Counted from the first letter of the stretch, positions 21,404-33,249 are shown. The stretch is DNA of 64,000 bases from Sternotherus odoratus (GCA_032164245.1 JAVMKO010000003.1:95355890-95419889); one strand, 5' to 3'. A program made the numbers and translations. Notes: a model not told the origin generated them from the sequence alone.

Positions 21404-22631
21404 ATGGATCGCGAACTGCTGAGGAGCATGCTGGCGAGTGTCGCCAGCACAACTCTCTGCTCAGCGGAGTTCATTCTTGACATGGAAGGTGACAGTGATG
21501 GGTCTGAAGATGAGCTTGAGCCGAGGAACGCATTGGACACTAAACTGATCGTTGCTTTAACGGACATACTCACAACCCTGGAACGCCGCTTCTGGGCACG
21601 GGAAACGAGCACTGAATGGTGGGATCGCATCGTCATGCAAGTGTGGGACGATGAGCAGTGGCTGCAAAACTTTCACATGAGAAAAGCCACTTTCATGGAC
21701 TGTGTGCTGAACTCCCCACCGCCCTGTGTCGCAAGGACACCAGATTGAGAGCTGCCCTCCTGATGGAGAAGCAGGTGGCTATAGCAATCTGGAAGCTGGC
21801 CACTCCAGACAGCTACCGATCGGTGGCCAACCATTTTGGGGTTGGAAAGTCGACCGTTGGAGTCGCATTGATGCAAGTGTGCAGGGCCATTAATCGCCTC
21901 CTGCTACGAAAAATCATGACTCTTGGTGACGTGCATGACATCATGGCTGGCTTTGAACAGATGGGGTTCCCTAACTGTGGAGGGGCGATCGATGGGACCC
22001 ATATACCTATTCTGGCACCCGACCACCTAGCAGACAAGTACATTAACTGAAAGGGGTACTTCTCCATGGTTCTCCAGGCGCTTGTGGATCACCGTGGGCG
22101 TTTTACTGACATTAATGCAGGCTGGTCGGGAAAGGTGCATGACGCATGCATCTTCCGCAACACCGGCCTGTTCAGGAAGCTGCAAGAAGGCACTTTTTTT
22201 CCAGACCAGAGGATCCCCATTGGGGAAGTTGAAATGCCCATTGTGATTCTTGGCGACCCCGCTTACCCTTTAATGCCCTGGCTCATGAAACCCTACACAG
22301 GGAGCCTAGACAGCAGCCACGAAAAGTTCAACTACAGGCTGAGCTGTGGACTGTGGAGTGTGCTTTTGGGCATCCCAAAGTGCGCTGTCTTTATGGCAAG
22401 CTAGACTTGGCAGAGGGAAGTATCCCCACAGTTATTTCCGCGTGCTGTGCCCTACATAATCTCTGTCAGCGGAAGGGCGAAGGCTTCACTATGGCATGGT
22501 CCTCGGAGGTTCAACACCTGGAGGCCACGTATGCACAGCCAGAGACCAGGGCTCTTAGAGGGGCCCAGCGTGAGGCTGCAAGGATCAGGGATGCCTTGAG
22601 GGAGCATTTTGATGCTGAATGCGAGTTCTAA
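21404..22631 (+). pseudogene. Harbinger DDE transposase, broken
   Basis: The coding region starts at an ATG at 21404 and ends at 22631. Recognisable pieces are the acidic 'DSDGSEDELEPR' region, 'RRFWARETSTEWWD', 'SYRSVANHFGVGKSTV', 'CGGAIDGTHIPI' (first Asp), 'KVHDACIF' (second Asp), 'GDPAYPLMPWLMKPYTG' and 'ECAFGHPK' (Glu). Damage: a 1-bp loss near 21700; an in-frame TGA at 22048-22050 where element 1 reads 'YRNRKGY', consistent with CGA to TGA decay; and a 7-bp loss near 22345 just before the catalytic Glu. Where element 1 has a frameshift (near 3709), this copy is in frame, which helps date both lesions as independent. An AATAAA follows at 22731. Confidence 0.9.
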
Positions 22632-22730
22632 TGGGAATTGCAGAGGAAGGGAGGGAGGGCGGGAGGGTGCATTCTTTTAATAGGATAAGGCATTTGCTTT
22701 TCTGTAGCCATTAGTAATATATGTGCACCG

Positions 22731-22768
22731 AATAAAGAAACCCCTTTATTAAAAAGAATTCATTTATT
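22731..22768. promoter_or_regulatory. Convergent poly(A) signals, element 2
   Basis: AATAAA on the + strand (22731-22736) follows the transposase. Reverse-complement signals (tttatt at 22745-22750 and 22763-22768) serve the - strand Myb-like gene. The arrangement matches element 1. Confidence 0.65.
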
Positions 22769-23179
22769 GAACAGCTTTTTCAGATTTTGAAATAAAAGTT
22801 GAAATAAAATAAAATGTGTGAGGGAGGAGGGGGTTGCAATTGGGGTGGGAAGGGGTCAGTCAGAGATTGGTGTATGTCCTGGTCTCATACCCTCCAATGC
22901 CCTCCGAGTTGCTGTGTTCCCCAAACCCCATTTGCGGAGGGCAATAATCCATGTTATTAGCGGTTGAGTGCAGTGGATAAGGGTCCTGGGTCTGTGGGCT
23001 GGTCATGAAGACAGGGGAGTTGGAGGCAGCTGTGGGTGGTAATAACCAGGCAGCTGTTGATAGTGGCCTAGAGGAGACAGGGGGCCAGAAGCGGAAGGGT
23101 TAGGGGGCAACTGAGAATGGGGGCAGCGAGCATGGTGCTGCTGCTGCTCCTCCTGAATGGCAGCGATCCGCTGCAGTCT

Positions 23180-24659
23180 CTACTTGCAGTTGCAATAATT
23201 TAAACAACTTTTCAAAGCTCTGCTCACGAGCCTTCTCCCTCCGCTTGCTCTCATTCTCTCGCCACTGTCGTGCAATGTGATCTCCATTACAGCCTGTTGC
23301 ATAACTTGTTGTAGAAGATCTTCCTTGCTCTTTCGTGTTCTCTTCCTAAGCCGCCTCAGCTTCTCAGCTGGTGATAAGACTGATGGTGATTGCATGGTCA
23401 AGGTCAAAACTAGACAGGGAAAGTCAGTGAAAAGTTTAAACAGAGGATTCCCTTGTCCACAACAGACAGTGCTGTGATTCCCCCGCATTCCCCGTTTCTC
23501 TGTCCCATTTGCCTGTCCCATGCAGAGCTACAGCACACAGAGAACAACAGCGCTCCTGCCATGGTGAGTTGTCTCAGGATGCAGGGGGAATGATTGTTTC
23601 CCTGCCGTGCTGTTCTATGGCTTGGGGGGAGCGGAGGGCATTTGCAGGAACCATACTCTGAGCACTGTCCCAACATTCTCTGTAGGTGTTCGTGCTGGAA
23701 GATATCTCGCTGCTGTGGGTGACGGAGGAAAAAAGGGAGGGGCATTCTAATGAGATGCGGCTTCTGCCCAGGGCCATACGCAGCTTGCCTCTGTGCAGCA
23801 ATGCTTCCCCCACTCCTCGTAGAACAGTGGCGGGGACTAGTGACCGTGGCCAGGACAGGGACCACGCTGGCTCTCCCGAGAAATCTGCGCAGGCACATTG
23901 CAAGAGCTCTTATTGAGACCTTTGAAGAAATCATGGATGACAATTACCGTGATGTGATAGAGTACATCAATGCACTATTCCACATGTAGGCAAGCATGCA
24001 GCAAGCATCCCTTTCCACCCTCGCCCAAGCGGCCTGCCTTCCCAATAGAAAAGTAACTGTACCTGCGCAATCCGCTGCTGCTGCCCTGCCCCCCGCAACC
24101 GCCGGACGCTGTGGTTGGCTCTGGCTGCACTCCAGGCTTGAGAAGAGTTCCTGGCTGCATGTGTCCTGTGACTCCTCTGTGCCCTGGGTTGCTGCCGCGG
24201 CCGCTGCCTCCTCCTCCTTCTCCTCTCCGTCCTGCTCCTCTCCTTCCTCCTCTTCTTCGGCCGCCTCTCCCCCCCCCTTCACTGGTGGGTTGGGAAGAAG
24301 TGTCCTGGGTGGTCAATGGAGTACACATTTGGATCACCACTAAGTATCGCGTGCAGCTCCTTGTAGAATCTGCAAGTCACAGGGGCTGCCCCGGAGCGGC
24401 TGTTTGCCTCGCGGGCTTTGCGATACGCACTCCTAAGCTCCTTTACTTTTACCCGGCACTGCAGAGTGTCCCGCTCATGGCCTCTTTCCATCATGGCCCG
24501 TGATATCTGGCCGTATGTATCGTAATTCCTGCAGCTAGACCGCAGCTGAGACTGAACAGCCTCTTCCCCCCAACAACTGATGAGATCCAGCACCTCGCTA
24601 TTGTTCCATGGTGGAGATCGCTTATTGCGAGGAGGCATGGCACGTGGAGTCATTGCCAA
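23180..24659 (-). pseudogene. Harbinger Myb/SANT-like DNA-binding protein, two exons
   Basis: The DNA-binding exon (24659 down to about 24063) opens with 'PPRNKRSPPWNNSEVLDLI' and continues through 'WGEEAV', 'MMERGHERDTLQCRVKVKE' and 'RKAREANSRSG', a complete trihelix/Myb-like domain without a break. After 'FFPTHQ' the frame shifts at a short C run near 24270-24280 into a Glu-rich stretch followed by 'CSQELFSSLECSQSQ', the same SQELF motif as element 1. A likely donor (CAG|GTACAG on the - strand) lies at 24057-24063. The second exon (about 23378 down to 23180 or beyond) encodes 'RKRTRKSKEDLLQQVMQQ' after an acceptor near 23379, then loses frame. The intron holds the third gene on the other strand. 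Confidence 0.82.
23561..23989 (+). pseudogene. Third Harbinger gene, element 2 copy (one frameshift)
   Basis: This is the homologue of the small gene at 5608-6187. The 5' exon ends with ATG (23561-23563) directly followed by a GTGAGT donor; the acceptor (ctctgtag) ends at 23685; the main exon starts at 23686. It reads 'LEDISLLWVTEEKREG', then needs one frame change near 23755-23765 to enter 'PGPYAACL', 'QWRGLV', 'LALPRNLRRHIARALIETF' and 'EYINALF', ending at a stop at 23987-23989. The spacing from the DI block to the PGP block equals that of element 1 plus one nucleotide, which points to a 1-bp insertion. From PGP onward it aligns without gaps to element 1 with 31 of 72 identities. The intron is 122 bp against 268 bp in element 1. 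Function unknown. Confidence 0.72.
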
Positions 24660-25055
24660 GCAAAATGGTTACCTGCAACGATTGCCTGGAGCATGCCTGG
24701 CTGGAGCAAATAGGAAGGGGTTTTCAAATTTCCCTGGGAATTTAAAGGGCGGGTCTGACTTGTGGTCACCTGAGGACCCGACAAAAGAGTTTGAAAGTGA
24801 TGACCAGAGTGGCTCGAACGGGAATTATGGGCCAAGCTGGAGGCTAATTAATGCGCAATGGGTGTCCACATTCGTGCCGTAGCACTACAGCAGGAGCGCT
24901 ACAGCCCTTATTCCCCATGTGGAGGTGGATTACCAGGAGCGCTATAAACTCGGACTTATAGCGTAATTCGTGCCTTGCCAGTGTGGATGGGTAGGGAGTT
25001 ATGGCGCTCCTAGAGGCTTTGTAGCCCTATAAAGTGCCAGTGTAACCAAGCCCTA

Positions 25056-26620
25056 GGAATGAGAGGGAAGCAGAGTCTCCATGGCCAGAAACTCCTGGGA
25101 ATCTATCATGAAACTCCAAGCAAGAGTGCCATTTTAGTGTGATGTACATACCTGAACACTAGGAACTGGATTTAGAATGGACCGTCCCCATTCTACACAG
25201 GCTGCTAAAATGCCATCAGATGAGTAACAATTTACAGTCACTAGTGAAAAAGACCACAATTTGAACCTGTGACCTAAAAGTAATTTTTTTAACCCATTGC
25301 CAATCCCCAGAGCTATTCAGTCCCTTAAAATCATAACCTTATTTTTTGGTGGGATCATAGTCGTGTCCACGACAATCACCTGTGATGTCACAATCCAAGG
25401 ACTGAAACTTCAGATGGAGAATAAACAGTAGGAGGAGATGAACTTCGAAAAAACATGCTATTTTCATGCAAATTTCCCTAGCTGTTCCCTAGTTGTAACA
25501 AATAAATGAAGGGAGGGGAGGGGTGGGGGAACAGAAACATAAATAATATATCTGCAGAATTGGTTCTAAATAGAATGTTTTTCAAAGCTTACCAGGACAC
25601 ATCACTGGCTCTTTAATGGCTGCTTTCCCACCAATTTGTATCCTGTCAATTTACAAGATATTGCAAATACCTACCTTATTTAATAAAAATGCAAAGCACA
25701 ATGGAGAGTTTATATAAACACGGCTGGCAAAATCGCTTTGCAGAACGTTTTGGAGAGAGTAAGAAAATAAAGGAACATTTTAACAGGTTCAGTATAACTG
25801 GAGTATAATCTTAGCAAAATCATAGGCCTGGAGATTCCTCTACCAAATTAGAACCCAGAGGCGAGCTGGGAGGAGTAAAATTCCATGAGGAATTCATTAA
25901 TGAGGATTTTTCCCAGTCTTTCTCTGATGGTGAAGAGCACTGCAGAATGAGCCACTATTTTGCTCCTATGCCCCACAGATCCACCAAAATCCACAGGAGT
26001 ATAGCCAGTAGAATGTTATCAATGTACTACTATTGTGATTATTCCATCCACCACAATAATACTTGTCACATACAAAGTGCTTTTCATCCAAAACTCACAA
26101 AGCGTTGTAACAAAGGTGTGTCTTTACAGAAAACAAAACCCAGAGGTTAAGGTCTAGATTTTCAAATACGCCTACTAATTTTGGGAGTGACTAATAGGCT
26201 ACACTGTTAAGAGTTAACAGAGCTCTGCTGGTCAAAGCTGGGGCAGAGGATAAAAAGAAAGGGGAAGCTAGGTCTCAGGAAAGGGTGGATTTTTTTCCCC
26301 TTGTGACAAGCTAAAGTTGAGAAAACACCCAGGAAATAATTGCTTAGTGTTTCTCAAATGATTTACTTTTTGACTTTATGACTGGTAGATAATGAACAAG
26401 CCCCGAGGAAAGGGCTTTAAAAGACTTGAGACTTGGAGCTTTATTTCCACTCTCTGCCTGGTGAAACAGCCCACCAACTTACAGTGCCCCAGTTTTTGGG
26501 TGCCCAACTTGAGAGTCCTATGGCTGGATTTTCAGAGCTCCCATAGCACCAATTGACTTTGATCAGCTGCCATTTGACATTATACATACACACACCCACA
26601 CACATATATAGTGGTCACAA
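25056..26620. other. Unassigned sequence
   Basis: No gene or recognised repeat. Small features: a G-rich run at 25510-25530 and a CA/TA microsatellite near 26583-26610. Two short 'ggattttcagagctccc'-type motifs near 26525 belong to a palindromic interspersed repeat seen elsewhere in the window. Confidence 0.4.
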
Positions 26621-26624
26621 CTTC

Positions 26625-26835
26625 CTTTAAAGTTCTATTCATAAGGAATTTATAAAGGGCTAATAAATTATCAGTAGATGTTATAAGCATGTTATAGATG
26701 GATCAGTAGGAAGCATTAACAATAGATATAAGCCATGCTTATAAACCACCTCTTGGATTCTATAGGTATCTATAACAATTCATTAACTATTTACTGATCT
26801 ACACATGGAACCTTAATATAAAGTGTGACCCCTAT
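26625..26835. repeat. AT-rich interspersed repeat
   Basis: The motifs 'ggaatttataaagggctaat', 'aaattatcagtagatgttat', 'aagcatgttatagatggat' and 'taatataaagtgtgacccc' match a known-looking AT-rich dispersed repeat of vertebrates whose family name I cannot fix. No coding capacity. Confidence 0.45.
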
Positions 26836-26989
26836 GGGCCAAGATTTGCTAAACTGGGTACCTAATACCATACTTAGGCAGCTAGCCTCATTGTGCAACT
26901 TGCTGGGACCCCAGCAAGTTCCATTCCCTTAAATAGCAGTTACTGGGTGCTCAGCACCTTTGAAAACCAGGCCACTCACTGAGGGTTTG

Positions 26990-27240
26990 TCTACATTGCA
27001 AAAAAAAAAGCAAACAACCCCACAACAGCCTCAAAGCCTGGGTCAACTGACTCATGCTTGATGGGCTCACACTACAGGGCAAAAGCCAGCTGTAAGGATG
27101 TTGGGCCTCAGGCAGGAGCCCAGGCTCTGAAACCTGTTGAGGGGGTGGGTCTCTGAGCCCAGACCCCAGCCCAAGCAGGAATGCCAACATGCCTATTAGT
27201 AGCCACACTGAGACGGGCATGGGCACGGTCAGTGTCGCTG
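26990..27240. mobile_element. Harbinger-type MITE, degraded
   Basis: The 5' end 'gagggtttgtctacattgc' and interior 'agcctgggtcaactgactc', 'aggcaggagcccaggctctg', 'ggtctctgagcccagacccc' match the common MITE family also seen at 16345 and 38284. The 3' terminus is decayed. An A run follows the 5' end. Confidence 0.6.
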
Positions 27241-27254
27241 TGCATTGATCACAC

Positions 27255-27650
27255 ATACAGTATATCGCAACTGTTTCTGCAACGGATCAGGATGAGGTCA
27301 AGCTGACGCCAGTGTCCTGAGCAGAGGTGCCTCCATGTGACCCTGCTGCCACAGCTGCCAGTCACATAGGTATTTGGGACTATCAGCTCCCAAGTGCTGG
27401 CCATTTTCGCTGAGGCTGCCTGTGCCGTGTTGGCCAATGACATGTCTCCAATGCTCCCAGTCCTTACCCATGAGGGCACCAAAATCACTGAGATCAGCAA
27501 GTCTGTTCCTTACGGCAACATTCTTGATGATTTGATCCAGCTGAGAATAGAACTCATCTTTTTGCTGTTTGGAGTAGTCAAGTGTTGATCCATAGATGGA
27601 CTGAAGAGTCAGGGTTCCCAAGTTTGTATTCACATCCAGATGCATGATCC
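27255..27650 (-). mobile_element. LINE endonuclease fragment
   Basis: Read on the - strand, two overlapping frames encode pieces of an apurinic-type endonuclease domain of a non-LTR retrotransposon: 'YSQLDQIIKNV', then 'DFGALMGKDWEHWRHVIGQH' (a decayed DFNARVG motif), 'ENGQ', then 'VTWRHLCSGHWRQLDLI' (compare the WRHPRS.HW.QLDLV motif). The fragment is frameshifted and truncated on both sides. Host genes annotated as craniofacial development protein 2-like are usually this same LINE domain, so I do not call a host gene. Clade uncertain (RTE-like is possible). Confidence 0.75.
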
Positions 27651-28950
27651 TCTCTCATTGATAAATACCGTAGGGGTACATGCACTGAGGACAGACTTCT
27701 AGACAGCAAATCTAACACCATATATTCTTGGTTCATTTTCAGGTTCCCCAGGCCAGCAGAAGTGGTAGCTCACTTCAACTAGTGATCCAGTTTCCAAGAG
27801 TCTCATCTCACTGAGAGCTGCAATTATGACACTCAGTTGATGTAGTTCTCTACCAACTACTAAGGGTATTTTCTAAAGTTCATGGTCTTTCAGTGCAAGT
27901 CCGGTTAACATAGTGCAAACATTCCAACAAGCAATGATCAGTTTAGAGCCAGGAAAGAAGAAGTTGGAAGGGAGCTTTTTTAGTCCACCTTTTTAGTGCC
28001 TTCCCCAAATTGGGGCAAGCAAGCCACCCCTAAATGGGGCTGCTTGGACATCTGATCCACCCAAATGCTTGGGTCCTTCCCCACCAGGAGGAGTGACCAT
28101 CAAGCACAGACACTAAACATATTCGAAGGAAACCCCTCCCAATTAACACAAATCAGAGAAAACTAAGTAGAGCAGGATTCCAGCTTCCTTTTTAAAACAT
28201 GCACATATTTATTTATTCATTTGATGTACATCATAGTGAAGGACTAAAGCACTGGGCAGAGGAAAGGATGGTGCAGGTTTCCCTTCTTTCTAATTCCCAT
28301 TTCTGAAAATATACATCACCTCCTATTAACAATAGCCCCATGGGCCAGGTCCTCTGTCCTTTTCGTTGTCTGAAAAATGATAAGAGTACATAACCTGTAC
28401 AGTTCCCTCCACAAATTTGTAGGCTTTAGCCGTTTGCCTGTGAATTTATAAGTCCTATCATTGTCACCTGTATGCCTTCCACAATAGTAGCCAAGAACCC
28501 ACCCACAATCATTCATCAGACATATGTAACATTCTCCCACAGTCATTCGTTCCCTAGCAGACATCATGTATTCTCTCTGAGAGCCACTTGTGTTTCTGCC
28601 ATTTATGTGCTGTCTGTTCTTATTGGGTTTTTATTGTTAGATTTACAACGGTTTAAGCTGGTGCACAGATGAACAGATGAAATGTTAGGGAGGGTTGTTG
28701 CTGGACCAGCATAGTGAAACATGTTCAGCTTCAGGCAGAAGTATTGAATCTTGAAGAAGATATAGAAACACACTTCCTTGTGGCAAGCTCTCTTTCCAAG
28801 CTTCTCTAGCACCCACACCACACTGGCTTTATAATGTTGACAAATGATCACTGGGCACTAAGATGAGACCTCAAAACTTAGTTCACATGTGACTAAAGGA
28901 ATGACTTAAACATAGCTCTTCATAGAGAAAAGACTCAAGTGACAAGCACC
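27651..28950. other. Unassigned sequence
   Basis: No gene or recognised repeat family. The open frames in this stretch are under 90 codons and unconvincing. Confidence 0.4.
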
Positions 28951-28954
28951 ATAT

Positions 28955-29400
28955 TAAAACCTAGCAATAGACTCACTGTGTAAACCTGGGCAACTCATTT
29001 AGGCCAGGTCTACACTACCACTTACCTCAGTGTAACTTATGTTGCTCGGGGGTGTGAATAAACCTCACCCCTGAGCAACAGAAGTTACACTGACCTAAGC
29101 ACCAATGTGGACAGCGCAATGTCAGCGGAAGAGCTTCTCCTGATGGCATAGCTACTGCCTCTCGTGGAGATGGATTTATAGCGTGTCTTCACCAGACACG
29201 CATCGGTGCAGCTGCACCAGTGTAGCACTTCTAGTGTAGACTAGTCCTTAGTCTCTGCATCTCAGTTCCCCACCAAAAAATGGGGGAGTTAATAATGCTT
29301 CCTTTGTCCATTGTGTCAGTGTAGAATGTAAGTACTTAGGGAAGGGACTCTGTGCAGTGCCCTAGACATTGGGGACTCTACACGCCATAAAAGCTTTAAG
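28955..29400 (+). repeat. MIR-type SINE split by a Harbinger-type MITE
   Basis: The left part ends 'gtaaacctgggcaactcatt' and the right part resumes 'ctctgcatctcagttcccca' and 'aaaaatgggggagttaataa', which are consecutive segments of the MIR core. They are separated by the MITE at 29002-29247 and its TTA duplication. Confidence 0.78.
29002..29247. mobile_element. Harbinger-type MITE with TTA duplication
   Basis: The 246-bp unit has 5' end 'ggccaggtctacactac' and 3' reverse complement 'ggactagtctacactag', flanked by TTA (28999-29001 and 29248-29250). Interior inverted motifs 'cagtgtaacttatgttgctc' and its complement fold back. It interrupts a MIR SINE. Confidence 0.85.
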
Positions 29401-31060
29401 GAACCTATTTATACTTGCAACGACTGGGTTGAATTCATAAGATAGAGTTTAGGGTGAATGTCCTTTGGGTTTGTTTCCAAAGCTATTTGTTAGAAAGAGC
29501 ACATCTACATGATTCCTTTTACTCAAAACAACGCATCACTGCTAACAGGCTGTGGGTTTTTGTTTGTTTGGGTAGCCTCACTGCCCTCTACAGGATTTCA
29601 GATGTGTTCCTGGTCCAGGTTTGCTTTTGATTTTCATGCTTTTTTTTTTCTTTTTAAAAACGTTCCTCACCAGTTTTCTGTCGTTGTTGCTGCCCCATAA
29701 TCATTTGCAACTGGCGGCAGTGCCTCGATACCTGATGGGTTCCATTTGTTTGGTGCAGCATTATTCCTTGGGCTTTGACAGAGCAAAACGTGCTTGCAGC
29801 CCTTAGAATAATATCAAACAGGGACCTTGGCTCTAAGATTTTGACAAGTTGCCTGCCCTTGCTCAAGCTCTATATCTCTGCAAGTACAAGGCCTATTGGA
29901 ACTATGGAGGCTGTCATTTTCTTCCCCTGGGCAATCATGTGTACAATCACTGGGAACGCTTGCCATTACCATTACTGTACCTTCCAGAATACAGACACAC
30001 ACTATATTACTCCACAGGAAAAAAACGTTACTTAGCAAACAGTGCCAAGGCCTGGAGCTGGGACCTCAGAAGCCAGGAATTGCTGAGCTGCTAATTTATC
30101 TGAAATGTCGCTGTCTAAAAAGAAACATACAATATATTGACATCAGCAAGATAGTTCCTGAAAGCATCTTAAAGAGAGATTCTCTTTTAATATACCTTGA
30201 CGTAGCTGCTCTTGTAAAACAGAAATCGAAGCCCTTATTAAAAAAAATGAAAGAGAAGTATTTTTTTAGTTAGAAAAATACACTTCAAGGTTTGGTTAAA
30301 GAGGACAAAATATCCATTTTCTTGACTTTTACAGAGGTAAGACCAAAAAACCCACAACTTTTTAATACGAATAGTGTTCTGTGGCTGTCCCTTCTATATT
30401 TTTCTTTTGAACTTGCCATTTTGCTGTTGCAGCTGGGCTTGTCAGTTTTCAGCACTAATGGGTTGTGATATGGTGTCAAGGGAAGTCAACAATCCATGTT
30501 GGAAAAAAGGGCTATCACTGCTGACACAGCCAAGGATGGAAACACAATGGTCTTAGTTTGCAGAGAAATAGAAGAAAAAGTCAGTGTTTGTCTCAGTTTT
30601 AAGATTCTGAGAGATTTATCCCTCGATGTTGCCCCCTCACTCCCCCTGCAAGCCACTAACCCTATTGTACATCTTGCCCCAAATGATAGTTTTAGTTTAA
30701 TGAAAAAAGAAAACCTTTTATAGCTAAGTTAATAATGTTACAGTTCACATTTATGGTTTATAGTTATTATCTGAAACTGGAAAATGCTGGGTTCCGCAGT
30801 GTATACTTCAGCACCAGAGTAATATTAGATGTTTTTATTTAATGCCTGGGCCTGATTTTCAGAGGTGCTGATCCCTTCAACTCCTGCTGAAGTCAAGGAG
30901 AACGGACAGAACTCAGCATCTCTGAAAAACAGACCCCACCGATATTATCACTGAGAGACAGGTTTTGTACAAAAGGCTTATAATGAAAATATTGCAATCC
31001 TCTATCCAGACCACTTTTTATCCAAGGATCTCAGCCAACCTTACCAATGTTAAGCCTCTC
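29401..31060. other. Unassigned sequence, one palindromic repeat
   Basis: No gene is recognised. At 30848-30935 the motif 'gattttcagaggtgctgatc' faces its degenerate inverse ('ctcagcatctctgaaaa'), a short palindromic interspersed repeat. The rest is AT-rich. Confidence 0.45.
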
Positions 31061-31063
31061 AAT

Positions 31064-31225
31064 ACACTTGTGAAACAGGTAGGTGGTATTATCCCCAGTT
31101 TGCATAGAGGGAAACTGAGGAAGACACATTACCCAAGGTCTCACAGTGAGTAACCAGCAGAGCCAGGAATGGAAACCAGGAGCCTTGGCCCCTAATCCAC
31201 AGCTTTGATTACTAGGCAATACTGC
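31064..31225 (-). repeat. MIR-type SINE, reverse orientation
   Basis: On the + strand the sequence reads 'attatccccagtttgcatag', 'agggaaactgaggaagacac', 'acccaaggtctcacagtgag' and 'agccaggaatggaaaccagg', the reverse complement of the MIR core. Confidence 0.82.
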
Positions 31226-32431
31226 CTTCCCACCCAAAAATGTAATGTGTCAAGTATCATTACTGAACTCCTGATACCAATGAACAAAATGTAAATCAAA
31301 AGCTTTTTTCATCCTTCCAGTAGATGTGCCAGAGAGAGATCTGAGTATAGGCTCCTCCGCTCCCCAACTATGGGGGAGCATCTCTATTACCTCATTTAGG
31401 CAAATAAATTAGTTCTTCCAAAAGGACTTTGTCCAGAAGCTTCCATCTGCACATTCATTCTGGGACTTTTCTCTCCACAATTCTTTTTCCTTGGGGCAGG
31501 CCTGTCAACCCACATTCACTCCTTTTCATATTCATTATATGAAAGTGGTATGATCTGCCCTCACCAAAAGCCAGTGCAGATACACAGCGGTCTCTATGGC
31601 TACCATACTATTGCAGCACTATGTTGATAGTTGAGAAGAGAAAATAAGAAAAAATGGCGGTTACGGCAGCGAGAAGGAGGTCTCTGCTAGGGCATGGGGA
31701 AAGAGAGGGGGATCAGCCGCTGAGAGGAGTGGAGGGGACCAGGAGCAAGAGGATACTGTGGTCTGGGAGTTACTGGTCCCTCTCCCTTCCAAGAAAAGGC
31801 AGCAAAAAACCTATAGCAAAACCTTTTCCTCCCTGTGTTTTTATTTTATTCCATTCAGACATGATAATTTCCCCATATCATTCACCAGAAAAGAAGAATG
31901 ATAAATACAGCTGGTCAAAAAACAGGAAGAAGCACAGTTCATGAAATGTTTCTCCATTCCGCCTCTCCCTCAGCCTCAACATGTGAATGAACATTATGAA
32001 TTTTGAAAAATGGCAATGAGCTGTAATGATGGGGAAGTAGCACTGCTCGACTAACCAACATGCGGTGAAAGGGTACTGTGATGGAAGTGCCTGTCTGCAA
32101 AAGGAAGGGAAAGTTGAGAAAAGCACTACAGAAAAATAAGTGTGGAGAGACCACGCCAGCAGTAGCCGAGCTTTGTAGCAGTTTTGAGAACATGGACAAA
32201 ATTCCTTTTCTGCAAAGCCTCTGAAGGCAAGGGTTAGTGCTCTGAGGGCCTGATCCAAAGTCCATTCAAGTTAATGGAAAGATCAGGCCCCGAGTCACTC
32301 AAATGACAGCACAATCTACGGTGCTATTTTTTCACTACTTTTGTTGCCGAGATCAACACTGCGACCAACAAAAGCATTCCAAATTTGACCCATTTTATAT
32401 GGGCCACCTAACCATCAAATGAGTTTTGATG
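31226..32431. other. Unassigned sequence, small palindrome
   Basis: No gene is recognised. At 32246-32290 'gggcctgatccaaagtccat' faces 'taatggaaagatcaggccc', a short palindromic repeat of a family also present near 54730. Confidence 0.45.
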
Positions 32432-32739
32432 ACTATTGTGATGAATTGGGGTTATGTCTGTACAACTTAGATTTCTGCCTGCTATTATGAAGTTGTATTA
32501 GGGAAAAGGGCTGAATCATGAGTGCCGATATGTATGTGGATCCACCATTCCTGATAAGTTCTGTAGTAAGGATATACCAGGCAGGGACAAAGGGAAATAC
32601 TTATGGTTAAGAACAGTACTTAGCCCTCACAAAGAATATACTAAAAAGCAGCTCAGGCCTTGGAAATCTAGTTTTAGCTTAATCCCCTGCAGGATAGGGG
32701 AAGTTAGGAGCAACAGAAACTTAGTTCCATTCTATGCAT

Positions 32740-32835
32740 CTGATGAAGTGAGCTATAGCTCACGAAAGCTTATGCTGAAATAAACTAGTTAGGTGCTACA
32801 GTCTCTAAGGTGCTACAAGTATTCCTCGCTTTCTT
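32740..32835. repeat. Palindromic interspersed repeat fragment nested in the LTR
   Basis: The text 'atctgatgaagtgagctata', 'gctcacgaaagcttatgctg' and 'ctctaaggtgctacaagtat' is half of a foldback repeat family whose fuller copy lies at 48385-48595. Confidence 0.7.
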
Positions 32836-33205
32836 TACAGAAACTTAACAGGGGTAGAACAAGAGAGATCAGGTGACCAGGAGGGCTTTAAATAATGAAA
32901 CATACAGGGGCGGAGGCATGGGGTAAGAGAGAGCAAGGTCACAGAAGCTGGGTTAAAGGATTCAGGAGGGAAAGGTCACCCAGCATGTAGCAGCCTCAAG
33001 GGGCAGAGGGTCCCTGCCTGCTTTCCTGAGCCCAGATGGCTCCAAGGACTCTGGACAACCCAAGAGACTCAAGCCCCCCACTCAGAGAATGCTTTGGAAA
33101 GCTGAGGAAGGAGGGACATTAATTTAGTGTTTATTGTTTTGTATGATCTGTACTCTCCTGTACTATATAGGCTTAAGTATAAAAGAGCATAAAGGTGTTA
33201 GTGCA

Positions 33206-33207
<2 letters not shown>

Positions 33208-33248
<41 letters not shown>
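33208..33248 (+). repeat. TG dinucleotide microsatellite
   Basis: An uninterrupted TG run of about 20 units inside the solo LTR. Confidence 0.95.

Positions 33249-33249
<1 letters not shown>

Larger units (their letters stand above)
21034..25052 (+). mobile_element. PIF/Harbinger DNA transposon, element 2 (decayed)
   Basis: The element is 4019 bp. The 5' end reads GGGACTTGGTTACACTT and the reverse complement of the 3' end reads GGCTTGGTTACACTGG, flanked by CTA on both sides (21031-21033, 25053-25055). The gene order matches element 1: + strand transposase, tail-to-tail - strand Myb-like gene, and a small + strand gene in the Myb intron. The termini differ in sequence from element 1, so this is a separate family. 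Several frameshifts and one CpG-decay stop show it is no longer autonomous. Confidence 0.92.

Noticed and set aside
27249..27645. A host gene resembling craniofacial development protein 2
   Set aside because: The motifs are those of a LINE endonuclease, the frame is broken and the segment is truncated. Such matches usually reflect retrotransposon fragments.
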